Source: DATARH01 sp046724035 (lineage in GTDB: Bacteria; Pseudomonadota; Alphaproteobacteria; ATCC43930; CGMCC-115725). From it: 7,368 bases of DNA. The stretch covers positions 1 through 7,368 of the forward strand of contig JBKOVT010000186.1 of NCBI GenBank assembly GCA_046724035.1, read 5' to 3'. The position numbers were made by a program, and so were the translations under genes. Each line of letters begins with the position of its first letter. Within the stretch, counting starts at the first letter, position 1. This document shows, in pieces, positions 6,848-7,368 of the stretch. Under the pieces are notes generated by a model. That model was not told the origin of the DNA and searched no databases. It saw nothing but the letters and a program-made list of their open reading frames with translations.

Positions 6848-6986
6848 AGTTGGGAAAGAACAGACTTCATGACGCGATGCGTTGGAAGCGCCTATGGCTT
6901 GTCAATGGCGCGGGTCGGATACGTTGCGATCTTCGCAGTGCCGCCCTTGCTGGGCAGATCATTCGGGCGCGCCGGGTAGCGATTAC

Positions 6987-7015
6987 TATATAAACTCCAA
7001 ATTTTCTGGCCCCAA
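6987..7015 (-). promoter_or_regulatory. Weak candidate promoter for the minus-strand carbamoyltransferase operon
   Basis: On the minus strand TTGGGG (7010-7015) and TATATA (6987-6992) are 17 bases apart, the preferred sigma-70 spacing. Each hexamer matches the consensus only moderately, and the resulting leader would exceed 220 bases. The A+T-rich stretch may simply be a promoter-prone segment used by either strand. Confidence 0.2.
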
Positions 7016-7178
7016 GTTTGCCCCTTTGACGAAGACGGCCATGTTATCAAACGACCGAAAAACCCGTCAGCAAATCAGCGGCGCTCTCGCCGCGCGGATC
7101 ATGATGTTTGGTGCTGGGGTCGGGAGAATGCGAACTCGTACTTACTTAGGCGCGGCTAGGATCGACCGCCTCGATCTC

Positions 7179-7183
7179 AGGAG
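7179..7183 (+). promoter_or_regulatory. Ribosome binding site of the GSCFA gene
   Basis: AGGAG lies six bases before ATG 7190, which is near-ideal strength and spacing. It fixes the start of the truncated plus-strand gene. Confidence 0.8.
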
Positions 7184-7189
7184 ACCGTG

Positions 7190-7368
7190 ATGCAATTGAG
7201 CTGGGCCGATGTCGTCGAAAACATGCGGACTTACCGCGACAGTTTGCGGTTTCCCGACAAGGCCGATAGCCGCTCGCGAGACGGCATTCTGTTTCCGGCG
7301 ATTTATCCGCGCTTTTCGCTCGCGGACGCCAAGAAGATTTTCACGATCGGCTCATGCTTCGCGCGGAA
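7190..7368 (+). CDS. GSCFA-family protein, N-terminal fragment (3' end missing)
   Basis: Fifty-nine codons are visible before the right edge. The protein starts MQLSWADVVE, continues with LFPAIYPRFSLADAKKI and reaches FTIGSCFAR. The GSCFA signature sits at residues 54-58, near the N-terminus where this family carries its namesake motif. GSCFA proteins are predicted members of the wider SGNH-esterase superfamily, in which the Ser of the motif would be the nucleophile; their substrates are mostly unknown, though they often lie near glycan or cell-surface genes. Start ATG 7190 is fixed by AGGAG at six bases. It is transcribed away from the carbamoyltransferase operon across a shared regulatory region, which suggests but does not show a joint role. 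About 250 or more residues should follow beyond the window. Confidence 0.85.
   Translation, partial: MQLSWADVVENMRTYRDSLRFPDKADSRSRDGILFPAIYPRFSLADAKKIFTIGSCFAR

Larger units (their letters stand above)
6761..7189. promoter_or_regulatory. Divergent intergenic region with the control elements of both flanking genes
   Basis: This 429-base gap separates two divergent genes, and I find no credible gene in it. It is visibly richer in A+T than its surroundings, especially around 6829-6841 and 6981-7050. It contains a direct repeat TGGCAAG (6822-6828 and 6841-6847, 19 bases apart), with the palindrome AAGTT-AAA-AACTT (6829-6841) between and overlapping the second copy. It also has an 8-base palindrome ATCATGAT (7098-7105) and a TTGACG (7026-7031) with no good -10 partner on the plus strand. 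Promoters for both transcription units are expected here. Confidence 0.55.

Noticed and set aside
6821..6855. Possible sigma-54 promoter at the TGGCAAG copies
   Set aside because: The -24-like GG is present, but no GC falls at the required distance for the -12 element on the plus strand, and nothing on the minus strand fits better.
6882..7190. A 102-codon plus-strand frame in the divergent gap whose TGA overlaps the GSCFA start codon
   Set aside because: The TGATG overlap looks like coupling, but the translation has no recognisable motif, the composition is not like neighbouring genes, there is no good ribosome site, and the GSCFA gene has its own strong one.
1..7368. CRISPR array, insertion sequence, tRNA or phage elements
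   Set aside because: I saw no regularly spaced repeats, transposase motifs, terminal inverted repeats or tRNA-like cloverleaf; coding genes with uniform composition fill most of the window.

Overview
The window is GC-rich with strong G/C bias at third codon positions. Divergent long shadow ORFs lie opposite every real gene, and GTG (and probably TTG) starts follow clear Shine-Dalgarno sequences. This fits an alphaproteobacterium, perhaps of the Rhizobiales/Hyphomicrobiales type, but no rRNA, tRNA or taxon-specific marker is present, so the placement is an inference.

Layout: (1) Positions 1-2629, minus strand, hold part of a peptide/nickel-type (Dpp/Opp) ABC importer operon. In transcription order it has a DppB-like permease (2629-1682), a DppC-like permease (1635-742) and a DppD-like ATPase whose 3' end lies beyond the left edge. 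No substrate-binding protein gene is in the window. (2) Positions 2630-2854 are a 225-base spacer with several inverted repeats in the presumed leader of the ABC operon and one hairpin just after the stop of the next gene. (3) Positions 2855-6760, minus strand, form a tight three-gene operon: a 570-residue protein with a C-terminal SGNH/GDSL-hydrolase-like domain, a 615-residue NodU/CmcH/TobZ-type O-carbamoyltransferase overlapping it by an ATGA, and a 120-residue unrecognised protein overlapping the carbamoyltransferase by 14 bases. (4) Positions 6761-7189 are a noncoding divergent regulatory region, visibly richer in A+T. (5) From 7190 on the plus strand, the first 59 codons of a GSCFA-family protein run off the right edge.

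The most interesting part is regions 3 to 5. A carbamoyltransferase, a two-part protein ending in an SGNH domain, a small unknown partner and a divergently transcribed GSCFA protein together look like a cassette that decorates a glycan or a sugar-containing small molecule with carbamoyl, and perhaps acyl, groups. The families are clear from motifs. The shared substrate, and whether the GSCFA gene belongs to the same system, are inference. The ABC importer appears to be a separate transcription unit.
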